A DNA stretch of 62,587 nucleotides from CAZRQL01 sp964602415 (GCA_964602415.1 CAZRQL010000021.1:1-62587), one strand, 5' to 3'. Positions 1-8,211 are shown, counted from the first letter of the stretch. A program made the numbers and translations. The notes: generated by a model from the letters alone, not told the origin.

Positions 1-62
1 CAGGTTGACAGTTTTGTGCTCCGAAATCGCCAACTTCTTAAACCCGCAAAACGTTGCGCCGC
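1..62 (+). other. attC-like site R1a (5' truncated by window edge)
   Basis: Only the right arm and core of an integron-type recombination hairpin are visible. The right apical arm CGCCAA follows a loop that also occurs in the site at 12991. It is followed by GCAAAAC and the core GTTGCGCCGC (53-62). The right arm closely matches that of the site at 16547-16682. The left arm lies outside the window. The core is repeated as its exact reverse complement at 78-87, which marks the far end of the mini-cassette that starts here. Confidence 0.7.
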
Positions 63-84
63 AATCCCTTCGGGATCGCGGCGC
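56..84 (+). repeat. Small GC-rich hairpin inside mini-cassette
   Basis: The arms GCGCCGCAATCCC and GGGATCGCGGCGC pair at 12 of 13 positions around a 3-nt loop. The stem is formed by the two ends of the roughly 113-bp mini-cassette, so it is partly a consequence of core and inverse core being complementary. Confidence 0.6.
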
Positions 85-174
85 AACGACCGCTCCGCTT
101 GGCGAAGTTGCGAAAAAATTTTTCGCTTCGCGAATTTTTTCGCAACTTCGCCAAGCGGAGCGGTCGTTGGTGGC
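78..174 (+). other. attC-like site R1b, perfect 36-bp palindrome
   Basis: The inverse core GCGGCGCAAC (78-87) and core GTTGGTGGC (166-174) border a perfect inverted repeat. Its arms are 85-120 and 133-168, with a 12-nt loop at 121-132. The right arm matches the right arms at 13100-13121 and 19866-19889. The left arm is its exact mirror, unlike every other site, where the left arm reads AACAGC or similar. The left arm therefore looks rewritten from the right arm. With R1a it encloses a cassette with no gene. Confidence 0.7.
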
Positions 175-288
175 AAGTGTAAATCCAAACCAACTAACGA
201 AATAAGTTTTGAAAAACTATTTAACAAAAAAAACGGACACGCTGAACACCGTGATAAGAAGTAAGCAATTGACAAAAAATAACATAAA

Positions 289-1107
289 ATGTATAAATTA
301 CTAATATCGCTTTTTTGCTTAACCGTATTAAGTTCTTGTAACAAAAAAGCTGTAAGCCCCGAAAAATTGACCACCACAACTATAGATTTGTCAACGCACA
401 TACTGACAAGCTATTCAATTATTAAAAATTCTAAATATCTAATCGTTTTTGAATCAGGGTTGGGAGACGACCATTCTATTTGGAATAAAAAGAATTTGCC
501 ATTTACTATTAGTGCCAAACAAGACGTTTTGCTTTATGATAGGGCTGGATATGGAAAATCAGAAAAAGGTCCTGCACCAAGAGATATACCGAAACTAAGT
601 GGAGAGCTTGATAACGTAATAAATAGGTTTGCTAACAATAGAAAAGTTATACTTATTGGGCATTCACTCGCGGGGATGATTATGAGAGATTATGCAATAA
701 AAAATCCCTTAAAAGTAGCCGGAATATTATTTATTGACCCTTCTCACGAGGCATACAACAATCCATCACAGGCAGAAGAAGATTTAATCTTTAATGCTTT
801 TTTGAGTAGCTATGGGGCAAATTTTGGTGCTACAATGGAGGCAAGAGAGTTGATAGAGGATACACAATATATGACAACATTATCAAACTTACCAGATGTG
901 CCGACAATCATTTTGACAAGTATGAAAGTAGATGCCACACATAATGCAACTGATAGACAGAATTGGTATAATGCACACGAATCATTGAGAATAGGCATTA
1001 CAGACTTTACACACATTACAACGACAAATTCTGGACATTATATTTTTTTAGAGGAACCTAATTTAGTTCTAGACAACCTAAATTTACTAATATCAAAATT
1101 GCCGTAG
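289..1107 (+). CDS. Alpha/beta hydrolase lipoprotein
   Basis: This 272-residue protein starts with a lipoprotein signal peptide whose lipobox is LSSC (Cys17), so it is probably anchored in a membrane after export. An alpha/beta-hydrolase fold follows, with oxyanion region ESGLGD near residue 55, nucleophile elbow GHSLAG (Ser126), a candidate acid in LFIDPSH and a C-terminal catalytic His in NSGHYIF. The substrate cannot be told from sequence; esterase or lipase-like activity is a family expectation. It is the first gene of cassette K1, shortly after core GTTGGTGGC, and no clear TAnnTTTG promoter precedes it. Confidence 0.8.
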   Translation: MYKLLISLFCLTVLSSCNKKAVSPEKLTTTTIDLSTHILTSYSIIKNSKYLIVFESGLGDDHSIWNKKNLPFTISAKQDVLLYDRAGYGKSEKGPAPRDIPKLSGELDNVINRFANNRKVILIGHSLAGMIMRDYAIKNPLKVAGILFIDPSHEAYNNPSQAEEDLIFNAFLSSYGANFGATMEARELIEDTQYMTTLSNLPDVPTIILTSMKVDATHNATDRQNWYNAHESLRIGITDFTHITTTNSGHYIFLEEPNLVLDNLNLLISKLP

Positions 1108-1130
1108 AAAAAAATTTCACCAATAGAATT

Positions 1131-1147
1131 TGGTAGCAAGTGTCAAA
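1131..1147 (+). other. Possible decayed cassette start within K1
   Basis: TTGGTAGCAAGTGTCAA here resembles the bases after core R1b (TTGGTGGCAAGTGTAAA at 167-183), with 15 of 17 positions identical. No hairpin remains next to it. It may be a scar of a lost attC site that joined two single-gene cassettes. This is inference from one short similarity. Confidence 0.3.
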
Positions 1148-1161
1148 CAAATAATATTAAA

Positions 1162-1731
1162 ATGAAAGTTTATATTTTATTAGGACATCCAGATAAAGAG
1201 AGTTTCAATAATGCTATATTTGAAACATACCTGAATGTTTCTAAACAAAATGGACACGAAATAAGGACACAGCAAATTGGAGAAATGAAATTTGACCCAA
1301 TACTTTGGAAAGGCTATAAAGTAATTCAGGAACTTGAACCAGACTTAAAAACAGCACAAGAGAATATTTTATGGTGCGATAAATGGGTAATCATTTACCC
1401 AATTTGGTGGGGTTCAATGCCAGCTTTACTAAAAGGATTTTTTGATAGAACGCTTTATTCAGGATTTGCATACAAGTATCATTCAAAAGACCCATTTTGG
1501 GACAAATTATTACAAGGTCGCTCCGCAGACATAATTACAACCTGTGACGCTCCAAAGTGGTGGATATGGTGGCAGTATCGCAACAGTGATTTAAACTCTA
1601 TAAAAAGAGCAACTTTAGAATTTTGTGGTTTTAAACCTGTAAGAGTGCTGAGAATAGATAGACTTCGCTACAAAAACGAATTAGAACGAAAAGACATATT
1701 GAAAAAAGTAGAGCGATTTGCAAATCATTAA
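1162..1731 (+). CDS. NAD(P)H-dependent oxidoreductase, flavodoxin-like fold
   Basis: The 189-residue product has the N-terminal LLGHPDKESFN phosphate-binding start and the YPIWWGSMPALLKGFFDR segment typical of the NQO1/MdaB/KefF family of FMN- or FAD-binding quinone reductases. It is expected to be soluble and cytoplasmic and to reduce quinones or similar electrophiles with two electrons. It is the last gene of cassette K1; its stop is 13 bp before the inverse core of the next attC-like site. The 54-bp gap upstream contains a sequence resembling a cassette start (1131-1147), so this gene may once have been its own cassette. Confidence 0.85.
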   Translation: MKVYILLGHPDKESFNNAIFETYLNVSKQNGHEIRTQQIGEMKFDPILWKGYKVIQELEPDLKTAQENILWCDKWVIIYPIWWGSMPALLKGFFDRTLYSGFAYKYHSKDPFWDKLLQGRSADIITTCDAPKWWIWWQYRNSDLNSIKRATLEFCGFKPVRVLRIDRLRYKNELERKDILKKVERFANH

Positions 1732-1744
1732 CAAAGAAACACCA

Positions 1745-1881
1745 GCCACCAACAGCGGTTTGGCGTAATGGCGGGTTCAGTGCTTCGTATGACAGTTTTG
1801 TGGTAGGTTCAAGTGCAGTTCTTCGATTGAACTTTTGTGCTAAAAATCCGCCACTACGCCAAGCCACAAAACGTTAGCGGG
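1745..1881 (+). other. attC-like site R2
   Basis: The inverse core GCCACCAAC (1745-1753) is the exact reverse complement of the core that opens this cassette at 166-174. The left arm GGTTTGGCGTAATGGCGG pairs with the right arm CCGCCACTACGCCAAGCC. An A·C mismatch sits six pairs below the apex, and a bulge of 1 nt faces 5 nt (A against AAAAC). The core of the next cassette is GTTAGCGGG (1873-1881). The loop begins GTTCAGTGCTTCG, as at 19790. Confidence 0.85.
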
Positions 1882-1929
1882 CATTGTAAAGAACAACCCC
1901 TGCAAGATAAACAACAATCAGAAAATTGA

Positions 1930-2739
1930 ATGTACCAAACAATCAGACCACCAGAACATTTAAAAAAATATATTGACACCTTTTGGTGGGGTGACGACTT
2001 GGACTTACCACAGCGACCAAATGTTTATCATTCTGTGGCGACAAGCAAAATAGAGTTGTTGTTTTTTGACCAGGGTATTTATTCACTTAAACAAGACGGA
2101 AAGGAAGAGCATGTTTCAAGGAGTAGTTTTTATGGTCAATCAACTTCCTTTAAACATTACATTGCTACTGTACCCAGAAGCTCAATATTTGGTATAACTT
2201 TTACACCCCTTGCCGCACTGTCCTTGCTTAGGATACCAGCTTATGAGTTATCGCAACAAACAGCTGATATCAATAGCATATTGGGTAATCAAGGTAATGA
2301 ACTGTCAGAGAAAATTTATGAAGCCCGAACGTTTAATCAAAAAGCAATCATTGCGACAGACTTTTTCAATAACAGACTAAAAGAGTTGCACTTCAAATAC
2401 TTATCAGTTGAAAAACTGATTTTATCAATTGACCAAAATAATCTTCATTCAATTCCTGACTTAGTGGCCAGCTCCTTTCTATCTCAACGACAGTTTGAAA
2501 GAAATTTCAAGGATTTGACGGGCTTTTCAGCTAAGACATACTTGAAAATTAAAAGATTTGAAAGGTTCATTGCCAATGCTTCCATCTTTGCCAATTCATC
2601 AGATAGCAAACTGTTAGATATTGCTCTTGACTTAGGTTACTACGACCAAGCTCACCTTAACCGACATTTTAAGGAATTTACAGGCTTGAATCCAAGAGCG
2701 TACTTTCAAAATTTAATTCTTCAAGAAAGCAAAGGTTAG
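1930..2739 (+). CDS. AraC-family transcriptional regulator
   Basis: The 269-residue protein has an N-terminal sensor-like region resembling the DUF6597 type found in Bacteroidota AraC proteins. A C-terminal double helix-turn-helix spans about residues 165-265, including SFLSQRQFERNFKDLTG and LGYYDQAHLNRHFKEFTG. It should bind DNA as an activator or repressor; the ligand is unknown. It opens the 9.5-kb cassette K2, starting 49 bp after the core, and could control the genes that follow in the same direction. Confidence 0.85.
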   Translation: MYQTIRPPEHLKKYIDTFWWGDDLDLPQRPNVYHSVATSKIELLFFDQGIYSLKQDGKEEHVSRSSFYGQSTSFKHYIATVPRSSIFGITFTPLAALSLLRIPAYELSQQTADINSILGNQGNELSEKIYEARTFNQKAIIATDFFNNRLKELHFKYLSVEKLILSIDQNNLHSIPDLVASSFLSQRQFERNFKDLTGFSAKTYLKIKRFERFIANASIFANSSDSKLLDIALDLGYYDQAHLNRHFKEFTGLNPRAYFQNLILQESKG

Positions 2740-2810
2740 AATGTCGTTTTGATACAATTTTACGTTTTTACAAAGAGTGATATTTGCATTGTAATTTAAA
2801 AAAAAGAACA

Positions 2811-3209
2811 ATGAATATTTCATCACTTTCCGTTTCACTTACGGTGGACAATGTAAAAATTTCAAGTGAGTTTTTAATCAAACATTTTGGTTTCAAAGAA
2901 AAAATGGCAGCAGATGGCTTTGCTTCTCTCATTCACGAGACATCAGGCATCAATATTATTTATATGCAAACAGGAATTGAAGTGCTTCCAGAATTTCTTC
3001 GGAATGTAACTGTTGCAGGAACTATCCTTGCTTTCGTTACCACCAATCTCGAAGCCGAAGAAGAAAGGTTGCGTTTGGCAGGAGTCCCCATTTCATTGCC
3101 TTTGCAAACAGAAGAATGGGGTGAAAAGCTTTTTATGGTTACCGACCCAAATGGTGTGGTCATTGAATTGGTGGAATGGGTAAATCAAGGTGACGGTAAT
3201 TGGCAATAA
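2811..3209 (+). CDS. VOC family (glyoxalase/bleomycin-resistance-like) protein
   Basis: The chosen ATG gives 132 residues beginning MNISSLSVSLTV. An upstream in-frame start would add a basic tail not typical of the family. The protein shows a vicinal-oxygen-chelate layout: VSLTVDN at the start, a mid-region substrate strand and the C-terminal DPNGVVIELVEW metal-strand motif. Members include glyoxalases, dioxygenases and drug-binding resistance proteins, so the substrate is not assignable. It is the first of four VOC genes in cassette K2. Confidence 0.8.
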   Translation: MNISSLSVSLTVDNVKISSEFLIKHFGFKEKMAADGFASLIHETSGINIIYMQTGIEVLPEFLRNVTVAGTILAFVTTNLEAEEERLRLAGVPISLPLQTEEWGEKLFMVTDPNGVVIELVEWVNQGDGNWQ

Positions 3210-3220
3210 ATGTAATAAAT

Positions 3221-4003
3221 ATGAATACCATCCATTCAAAAGACGGAACTCAAATAGCCTTTGAAAAATCAGGCGATGGCAAGCCGCTCATTATCGTTGG
3301 TGGTTCGTTGACCGACCATCAAATGTATATTCCTTTGGCTGCTGAACTTTCTCAAAAGTTGACAGTATTCAACTACGACAGAAGAAACAGGGGCAAAAGT
3401 GATAGGTCAGAGAATCACACTATTGAGTCTGAACTAGAAGATTTAAAGTCCATTATTTCTTTGTGTGATGAAATCCCAATTTTGTATGGACATTCAGCAG
3501 GCGCAGCTTTAGCTATTAGAGCTGTTTCTGCTGGATTGCCCACAAGAAAACTCATCCTATCTGACCTTCCATTTACTGCTTTATCAGAAAACAGCGAGCA
3601 AGAAGCAAAAAAGTTTGAAGAAGAACGAAGTAAGATAGTAGCATTGCTAAATCAAAATGATAAAACAGGTGCAGTTAAATTCTTCTTGAAAGATTTTGGA
3701 ATGAGCGAGCAAGAATTAGATTATTTCATTTCATCAGAGAATGGAGAACAAGCCATTGCCAACAGCATCACTTTACCTATTGATTATGATATACTCGGCA
3801 ATGGACTTACACCTGCTGAATTTCTTTCGAATATCAGAATACCTGTTCTCATCCTAACATCAAATGATGCGTTGATAATTGCTAAAGATGTTACGAAATA
3901 TTTGACCGATTGTAAACTGGCAATACTTGAAAGCCCAACGTATGCTTTGTCTGCGGATAAAATTTCAGAGCCAATTTTTAACTTTTTAGAAGAAACGAAA
4001 TGA
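3221..4003 (+). CDS. Alpha/beta hydrolase
   Basis: The product is 260 residues from the ATG at 3221; an earlier start at 3200 overlaps the preceding gene and is less likely. It shows the oxyanion GGSLTD, the turn DRRNRGKSD and the nucleophile elbow GHSAGAA, as in small cytoplasmic hydrolases close to chloroperoxidase or esterase types. The region where the catalytic His is expected reads ESPTYALSADK and lacks an obvious His, so activity may be altered. Its stop overlaps the next start by 4 bp (ATGA), indicating translational coupling. Confidence 0.8.
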   Translation: MNTIHSKDGTQIAFEKSGDGKPLIIVGGSLTDHQMYIPLAAELSQKLTVFNYDRRNRGKSDRSENHTIESELEDLKSIISLCDEIPILYGHSAGAALAIRAVSAGLPTRKLILSDLPFTALSENSEQEAKKFEEERSKIVALLNQNDKTGAVKFFLKDFGMSEQELDYFISSENGEQAIANSITLPIDYDILGNGLTPAEFLSNIRIPVLILTSNDALIIAKDVTKYLTDCKLAILESPTYALSADKISEPIFNFLEETK

Positions 4004-4401
4004 CAGTAAACAATCCGGTATTGAATTATTTGGAAAACCTCTCCAAGGAAGAAAAAAAAGTTTTAGTGGCATTGCGAAACCAAATTTTGCAACTCGTTCC
4101 CGAAATGGAAGAACGCCTAAGCCGTGGGGTGCCATTTCTTTATTACAAAGGAAAAAGAGCCGTTGGTTTCAGGTCGTCAAAAACACATTTGTCTTTTTTC
4201 ATTATGGAAGGCAACGTGATGAAAGAAATGCAACAAGAAATTGCCCACTTAGACGTTTCATCAACCGTGATACGATTTAGTGTCGAACACCCTTTACCAC
4301 ACGGAATAGTTGAGAAACTTGTATTCGCAAGGGTTCGAGAGATTGAGAATCAATGCAATGATTTAAGCAAAAGAAAAATTCTTCAACACATTAAAAGATA
4401 G
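4000..4401 (+). CDS. DUF1801 domain protein
   Basis: This 133-residue soluble protein has the DUF1801/YdhG-like pattern: an N-terminal helix NPVLNYLENL, then PEMEERLSRGVPFLYYKGKRAVGF, then a strand with LSFFIMEG and a basic helical tail. The family is small and cytoplasmic; some members are annotated as iron chaperones but most have no known role. The start overlaps the upstream hydrolase stop by 4 bp, so the two are probably co-translated. Confidence 0.8.
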   Translation: MTVNNPVLNYLENLSKEEKKVLVALRNQILQLVPEMEERLSRGVPFLYYKGKRAVGFRSSKTHLSFFIMEGNVMKEMQQEIAHLDVSSTVIRFSVEHPLPHGIVEKLVFARVREIENQCNDLSKRKILQHIKR

Positions 4402-4425
4402 CATCAAAAAAATTTCAATTAAAAA

Positions 4426-4458
4426 TTTGCTTGGCTGGAATAAATAATATTATCTTTG
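4426..4458 (+). promoter_or_regulatory. Bacteroidota-type promoter for the marR-like gene
   Basis: TTTG (4426-4429), a 21-bp spacer and TATCTTTG (4451-4458) match the TTTG / TAnnTTTG promoter of Bacteroidota primary sigma factor. The start codon at 4487 lies 28 bp downstream. It shows that K2 has at least one internal promoter. Confidence 0.6.
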
Positions 4459-4486
4459 TGGCTAAGATATTTAGTTGTTAAGATAT

Positions 4487-4939
4487 ATGAAGTCAGAATC
4501 CAAAGTTCAGAAATTGAGAAAATTGAGCCAACAACATACATACGCCTCATTGCAATTGCACGAGACTATTGCCAGAAAGGCAGGCTTTTCAGGCACAGAC
4601 CACAAGTATTTAGGTTTTCTCCTTCAAAAAGGAAAGCTAACAGCAGGTGAACTTGCCGAATTAACAGGTTTAACAACGGGAGCGGTCACAGGTCTAATTG
4701 ACAGGTTTGAGAAAAAAGGGTTGGTAGTAAGAAAGCCTGATACTTTGGACAGGAGAAAGATATTTATTGAGCCAGATAGTGCTAAAATAACTGCTCTTTT
4801 CAACCCATTCTATCAAGATTTTCAAGACGACACCGATCAATTGATGGCTTCCTTTTCAGACAATGAAAAAGCTATCATCGAATCATTCCTAACAAAGGCT
4901 TTACAATTAGCCAATAAAACAATTCAGAAATTGAAATAA
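4487..4939 (+). CDS. MarR-family transcriptional regulator
   Basis: From the ATG at 4487 the protein is 150 residues. A winged-helix DNA-binding domain is clear: KLTAGELAELTGLTTGAVTGLIDRFEKKGLVVRKPDTLDRRKIFIEP, where the DxRR wing is diagnostic for MarR. It probably dimerises and represses neighbouring genes until a small aromatic ligand binds. It sits directly upstream of arr, 9 bp away, behind its own TAnnTTTG promoter, so arr and the following genes are plausible targets. Confidence 0.85.
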   Translation: MKSESKVQKLRKLSQQHTYASLQLHETIARKAGFSGTDHKYLGFLLQKGKLTAGELAELTGLTTGAVTGLIDRFEKKGLVVRKPDTLDRRKIFIEPDSAKITALFNPFYQDFQDDTDQLMASFSDNEKAIIESFLTKALQLANKTIQKLK

Positions 4940-4948
4940 TCATTAAAT

Positions 4949-5386
4949 ATGTCAAATTCCGTTAACAAATCAGGTGACACAATTCACACTCCCTTCGCAC
5001 AGACTTATTTTCACGGTACAAAAGCTGATTTGAAGTTAGGCGACCTCATTGAAATAGGCTACACATCCAATTATGGCGATAGAAAAGCCAAGTACATTTA
5101 CCTAACCGCAACATTAGACCCCGCCATTTGGGGTGCAGAGCTTGCCGCAGGGGAAGGAAGAGAAAGAATTTATTTGGTAGAACCCACCGGAGAAATTGAA
5201 GACGACCCGAACTTAACCAACAAACGATTTCCGGGTAATCCATCGAAATCTTACCGCTCCAAACATCCATTCAAAGTAGTAGGAGAAGTTACCATTTGGC
5301 AAGGACACCCAGTTGAACAGATAGCAGCAATGAAGGAAGGAATTGCAAAACTTAAAGAACAGGGCTTGGAAGCTATTGAAGAGTAA
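4949..5386 (+). CDS. arr: NAD+-rifamycin ADP-ribosyltransferase (Arr)
   Basis: The 145-residue protein matches Arr enzymes over its full length: TPFAQTYFHGTKADLKLGDLIEIG at the N-terminus, with catalytic-site His22, then YIYLTATLDPAIWGAELA, RIYLVEPTGEIEDDPNLTNKRFPGNP and a C-terminal VVGEV. Arr transfers ADP-ribose from NAD+ to rifamycins and inactivates them in the cytoplasm. It is known as a mobile cassette-borne resistance gene in other bacteria, which fits its location in an attC-delimited cassette. It is co-directional with an upstream MarR gene. Confidence 0.93.
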   Translation: MSNSVNKSGDTIHTPFAQTYFHGTKADLKLGDLIEIGYTSNYGDRKAKYIYLTATLDPAIWGAELAAGEGRERIYLVEPTGEIEDDPNLTNKRFPGNPSKSYRSKHPFKVVGEVTIWQGHPVEQIAAMKEGIAKLKEQGLEAIEE

Positions 5387-5416
5387 AACATAAACTAACA
5401 ATAAATAACAAAACAA

Positions 5417-5797
5417 ATGAAAGTAATAACCATTGTAATCCGTATCCTTTTTGGAGCATTGTTGCTATTCAGCTCAATAGCGTATTTTTTAAATCTATTT
5501 CCGCCACCAGAGCTCACAGGTGCAATGAAAACCTTTAATGATGGCATCAATGCTTCCATCTACCTGATGCCATTAGTCAAAGCGATAGAGTTTATCTGTG
5601 GATTAGCTTTTATTACTCATCGTTTTGTGCCTTTAGCTGCAATGCTCATTTTACCCATTTCTATAAACATTCTTGGGGTACACATTTTTTTAGCTCCCGA
5701 AGGTTTGCCAGTTGCTATTTTCATTCTCGCTGCTAATCTGTTTTTGGCTTATCGAAGCAAGGAACACTATAAGGCAATTTTTGCAATTAAAATATAG
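5417..5797 (+). CDS. DoxX-like small membrane protein
   Basis: The 126-residue protein has about four hydrophobic helices and a DoxX-like layout with a Pro-rich turn after helix 1 (LNLFPPPELTG). The DoxX/DoxD-like superfamily consists of small inner-membrane proteins, some linked to quinone or thiol redox. The specific role is unknown. It follows arr by 30 bp in the same direction. Confidence 0.7.
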   Translation: MKVITIVIRILFGALLLFSSIAYFLNLFPPPELTGAMKTFNDGINASIYLMPLVKAIEFICGLAFITHRFVPLAAMLILPISINILGVHIFLAPEGLPVAIFILAANLFLAYRSKEHYKAIFAIKI

Positions 5798-5808
5798 TCC
5801 TTTTCACT

Positions 5809-6396
5809 ATGTTATTCAAACAGATTCATCTTAACGGGATTAAATCAGGTAAAATAACCTTAGCTTTTCGCAGATGGAAAAAGTTATCTGTAAAGAGCGG
5901 AACACTTTTGCATACTTCAATAGGCATAATAAAAATAGGTGCGATTGAACCTATAAAAGAAATAGACATAACGGAAAAAGATGCTATGAATGCTGGTTTT
6001 GAGAACAAAGTACAGTTGTTAGAATCATTATCTGATTTAGACAATGGCATCATTTATAAAATTAAAGTCGGTTATCATTACGAAGACCCTAGAATAAAAT
6101 CACGAGAGCAAACTGACATTTCTCAGCAAGAGTTTGATTTTATCATTGAAAAGTTAAACAGCTTGGACAAATACAGTAGAAAAGGTGAATGGACAATAAA
6201 AGTGCTGCTAACGATAAAGGATAATCCAAACCTAAACGCAATAGGAATAGCTAAACTCACAGGCTTTGAAAAAGAATGGTTGAAACTGAATATCAGAAAA
6301 CTGAAAAACTTAGGTTTGACTATCAGCCATACTGTTGGATATGAGTTATCGCCTAAGGGAAAAGTATATATTGAAAAATTAGGACAGAAATTATGA
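5809..6396 (+). CDS. Possible ASCH/PUA-like protein with winged-helix tail
   Basis: I do not recognise this 195-residue protein with certainty. The N-terminus (HLNGIKSGKITLAFRRWKK and the following SGTLLHTSIGIIKIG) resembles an ASCH/PUA-type fold, which binds RNA or nucleotides. The C-terminal third (residues 115-190) looks like a winged helix, with NAIGIAKLTGFEKEWLKLNIRKLKNLGL and a YELSPKGKVYIEKL tail. It overlaps the next start by 4 bp, so the genes are coupled. A regulatory nucleic-acid-binding role is inference. Confidence 0.55.
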   Translation: MLFKQIHLNGIKSGKITLAFRRWKKLSVKSGTLLHTSIGIIKIGAIEPIKEIDITEKDAMNAGFENKVQLLESLSDLDNGIIYKIKVGYHYEDPRIKSREQTDISQQEFDFIIEKLNSLDKYSRKGEWTIKVLLTIKDNPNLNAIGIAKLTGFEKEWLKLNIRKLKNLGLTISHTVGYELSPKGKVYIEKLGQKL

Positions 6397-6815
6397 AGCA
6401 AATTTTTATCAACCTACCTGTATCCGACCTAGATAAGTCAAAAGACTTTTATGTCCAATTAGGTTTTACCAATTACCCATTGTTCACAGGGGAAAATCAA
6501 GTCTGTATGGTTTGGAGTGATGACATCTTAGTGATGCTACAATCCAAAGCATTTTTTAATCTGGGCAACGCCAAGTCAATAGCGGACATTAAGAATCAAC
6601 TTTCCGCATCTTTTACGCTTCCTTTGCAAAGTCAGGAACACGTGAATGAAATGATGGAGAAAGCCTTATGGGCAGGAGGTAAAGAATCAATTGCTATGAT
6701 TGATGAAGGTTTTATGATAGTACGAACCCTGGAAGATTTGGACGGTCATATTTGGAGTATCATATACCTGGATATGGAAAAGTATAAAAAAGAAAACAAA
6801 ATGAATGAAAGATAA
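6393..6815 (+). CDS. VOC family glyoxalase-like protein
   Basis: This 140-residue soluble protein has the VOC repeats (FINLPVSDLDKSKDFYVQLGF at the start, LEDLDGHIWSIIYLD at the end), as in the PhnB/lactoylglutathione-lyase-like group. Function beyond the fold cannot be assigned. The start overlaps the previous stop by 4 bp and the end overlaps the following AraC gene by 11 bp, giving tight operon packing. Confidence 0.8.
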   Translation: MKQIFINLPVSDLDKSKDFYVQLGFTNYPLFTGENQVCMVWSDDILVMLQSKAFFNLGNAKSIADIKNQLSASFTLPLQSQEHVNEMMEKALWAGGKESIAMIDEGFMIVRTLEDLDGHIWSIIYLDMEKYKKENKMNER

Positions 6816-7263
6816 CGGGGCATTAAACCACTGTCCAAAAGTATATTTATATCGAAGAATAGTTCAGGCAAAACTATTTATTGATACGCATTACTCAGAG
6901 CCAATAGACCTGAGTAATATTGCCGATGAAGCCTATTTTTCAAAGTTTCATTTTATACGGCTGTTTGCATCCATTTACGGAAGGACCCCACACCAATATT
7001 TAAAATACGTAAGAATACAAAATGCCAAATTACTGCTGAAGAAAGGTCATATAGTATCGGAAGCGTGTTATGCGGTTGGCTTTGAAAGTGTTTCGTCATT
7101 TAGTGGATTGTTCCACAAATCTGAAGGCATTTCTCCATCGAAGTATGCATTTGCCTATAAAGAGAGTCAGAGTGAAAAAAATCAGAAACCCCAAGCCTTT
7201 GTTCCTAGTTGCTACGCTGAACAACACGGTTGGTTTGAAAATAGCAATTTTGAAGAAGTTTAA
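6805..7263 (+). CDS. Short AraC-type helix-turn-helix regulator
   Basis: The 152-residue protein is almost only an AraC/XylS DNA-binding domain: KLFIDTHYSEPIDLSNIADEAYFSKFHFIRLF followed by GRTPHQYLKYVRIQNAKLLL, and a second helix-turn-helix with EACYAVGFESVSSFSGLFHKSEG. There is no sensor domain. It overlaps the upstream VOC gene by 11 bp and precedes another VOC gene, which suggests local control. Confidence 0.85.
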   Translation: MKDNGALNHCPKVYLYRRIVQAKLFIDTHYSEPIDLSNIADEAYFSKFHFIRLFASIYGRTPHQYLKYVRIQNAKLLLKKGHIVSEACYAVGFESVSSFSGLFHKSEGISPSKYAFAYKESQSEKNQKPQAFVPSCYAEQHGWFENSNFEEV

Positions 7264-7313
7264 GTCATAAGAGAAAAATAATTTTGCAACATAGTTCATA
7301 AAATTGTACAGCA

Positions 7314-7748
7314 ATGATTACTAAGATGACCATCACCAACATCAACGTGATAGACCAGAATAGCGCCTATGACTTTTATGTGAACAAATTGGGTTTTAAA
7401 GTAGTGGACGACATTCCAATGGGTGCTGATGCTCGATGGCTTACGGTGTCTCCGCCCGAACAGCCTGATTTACAACTTGTACTATTTCCTGTAAAGGTTA
7501 GCAAAATGTTCCCTAAGGAAGTTGCCGAAACACTCATTGAATATATTAGAAAGGGAATATTTGGCTGTGGCGTACTTACCTGTAATGATATCTATGCCAC
7601 TTATGAAGAACTCAAAGCCAAGGGTGTCGAATTTATGAAGCCACCCACTAAAGAATTTTATGGTACGGAAGCTCTCTTCAAGGACGATTCAGGCAATTAC
7701 TTTTCCTTGCAGCCGATAAAAAATTTTATCAATGAAAACAATATTTGA
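7314..7748 (+). CDS. VOC family protein
   Basis: The 144-residue protein starts MITKMTITNINVIDQNSAYDFYVNKLGFKVV and ends with FKDDSGNYFSLQP, matching glyoxalase-superfamily proteins related to bleomycin-resistance and dioxygenase folds. His and Glu metal ligands of true glyoxalases are not obvious, so the enzyme class is open. It overlaps the next gene by 17 bp. Confidence 0.8.
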   Translation: MITKMTITNINVIDQNSAYDFYVNKLGFKVVDDIPMGADARWLTVSPPEQPDLQLVLFPVKVSKMFPKEVAETLIEYIRKGIFGCGVLTCNDIYATYEELKAKGVEFMKPPTKEFYGTEALFKDDSGNYFSLQPIKNFINENNI

Positions 7749-8175
7749 TACTCAAGTAAGAAAAGCGTTGATAGAAAGAATTACCCAACTCAATACGAAC
7801 AAAGTTTCACAATGGGGCAAAATGAATATTTACCAAATGATAAACCATTGCATACTGTGGGACGAAATGGCCCAAAGCAAACGAGTGCACAAACGCACTT
7901 TGCTTGGTAAACTCTTTGGCAAAATGGCATTGCTTGAATTTGTGGGAGACGAAAGTCCATTTCGAAAGAATGTACCGACCATTTCTGAATTAAAAATTAA
8001 AGAAACCAATGGTGATATTGATGAATTAAAAGAAAACTGGATACACTCTATTGAAGCATACAAAGATTGTGAAGCTACTTTTGTGCATCCATTTTTTGGC
8101 AATTTAAATAAAGACCAATTGGGTGTTTTGGCTTACAAGCACAATGACCATCATTTACGGCAGTTTGGTGTCTAA
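7732..8175 (+). CDS. DUF1569 (DinB-like) protein
   Basis: The 147-residue product has the features of DUF1569, a relative of the DinB/YfiT four-helix metal-binding fold: WGKMNIYQMINHCILWDEMAQ supplies the first conserved His, and the end AYKHNDHHLRQFGV gives the HxxH-type cluster. DinB-fold proteins often act as metal-dependent thiol transferases, but this subgroup is uncharacterised. Translation probably couples to the overlapping VOC gene. Confidence 0.8.
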   Translation: MKTIFDTQVRKALIERITQLNTNKVSQWGKMNIYQMINHCILWDEMAQSKRVHKRTLLGKLFGKMALLEFVGDESPFRKNVPTISELKIKETNGDIDELKENWIHSIEAYKDCEATFVHPFFGNLNKDQLGVLAYKHNDHHLRQFGV

Positions 8176-8211
8176 TCATAATCAAATGATTTTTACGAAA
8201 ATATTTTAAGA

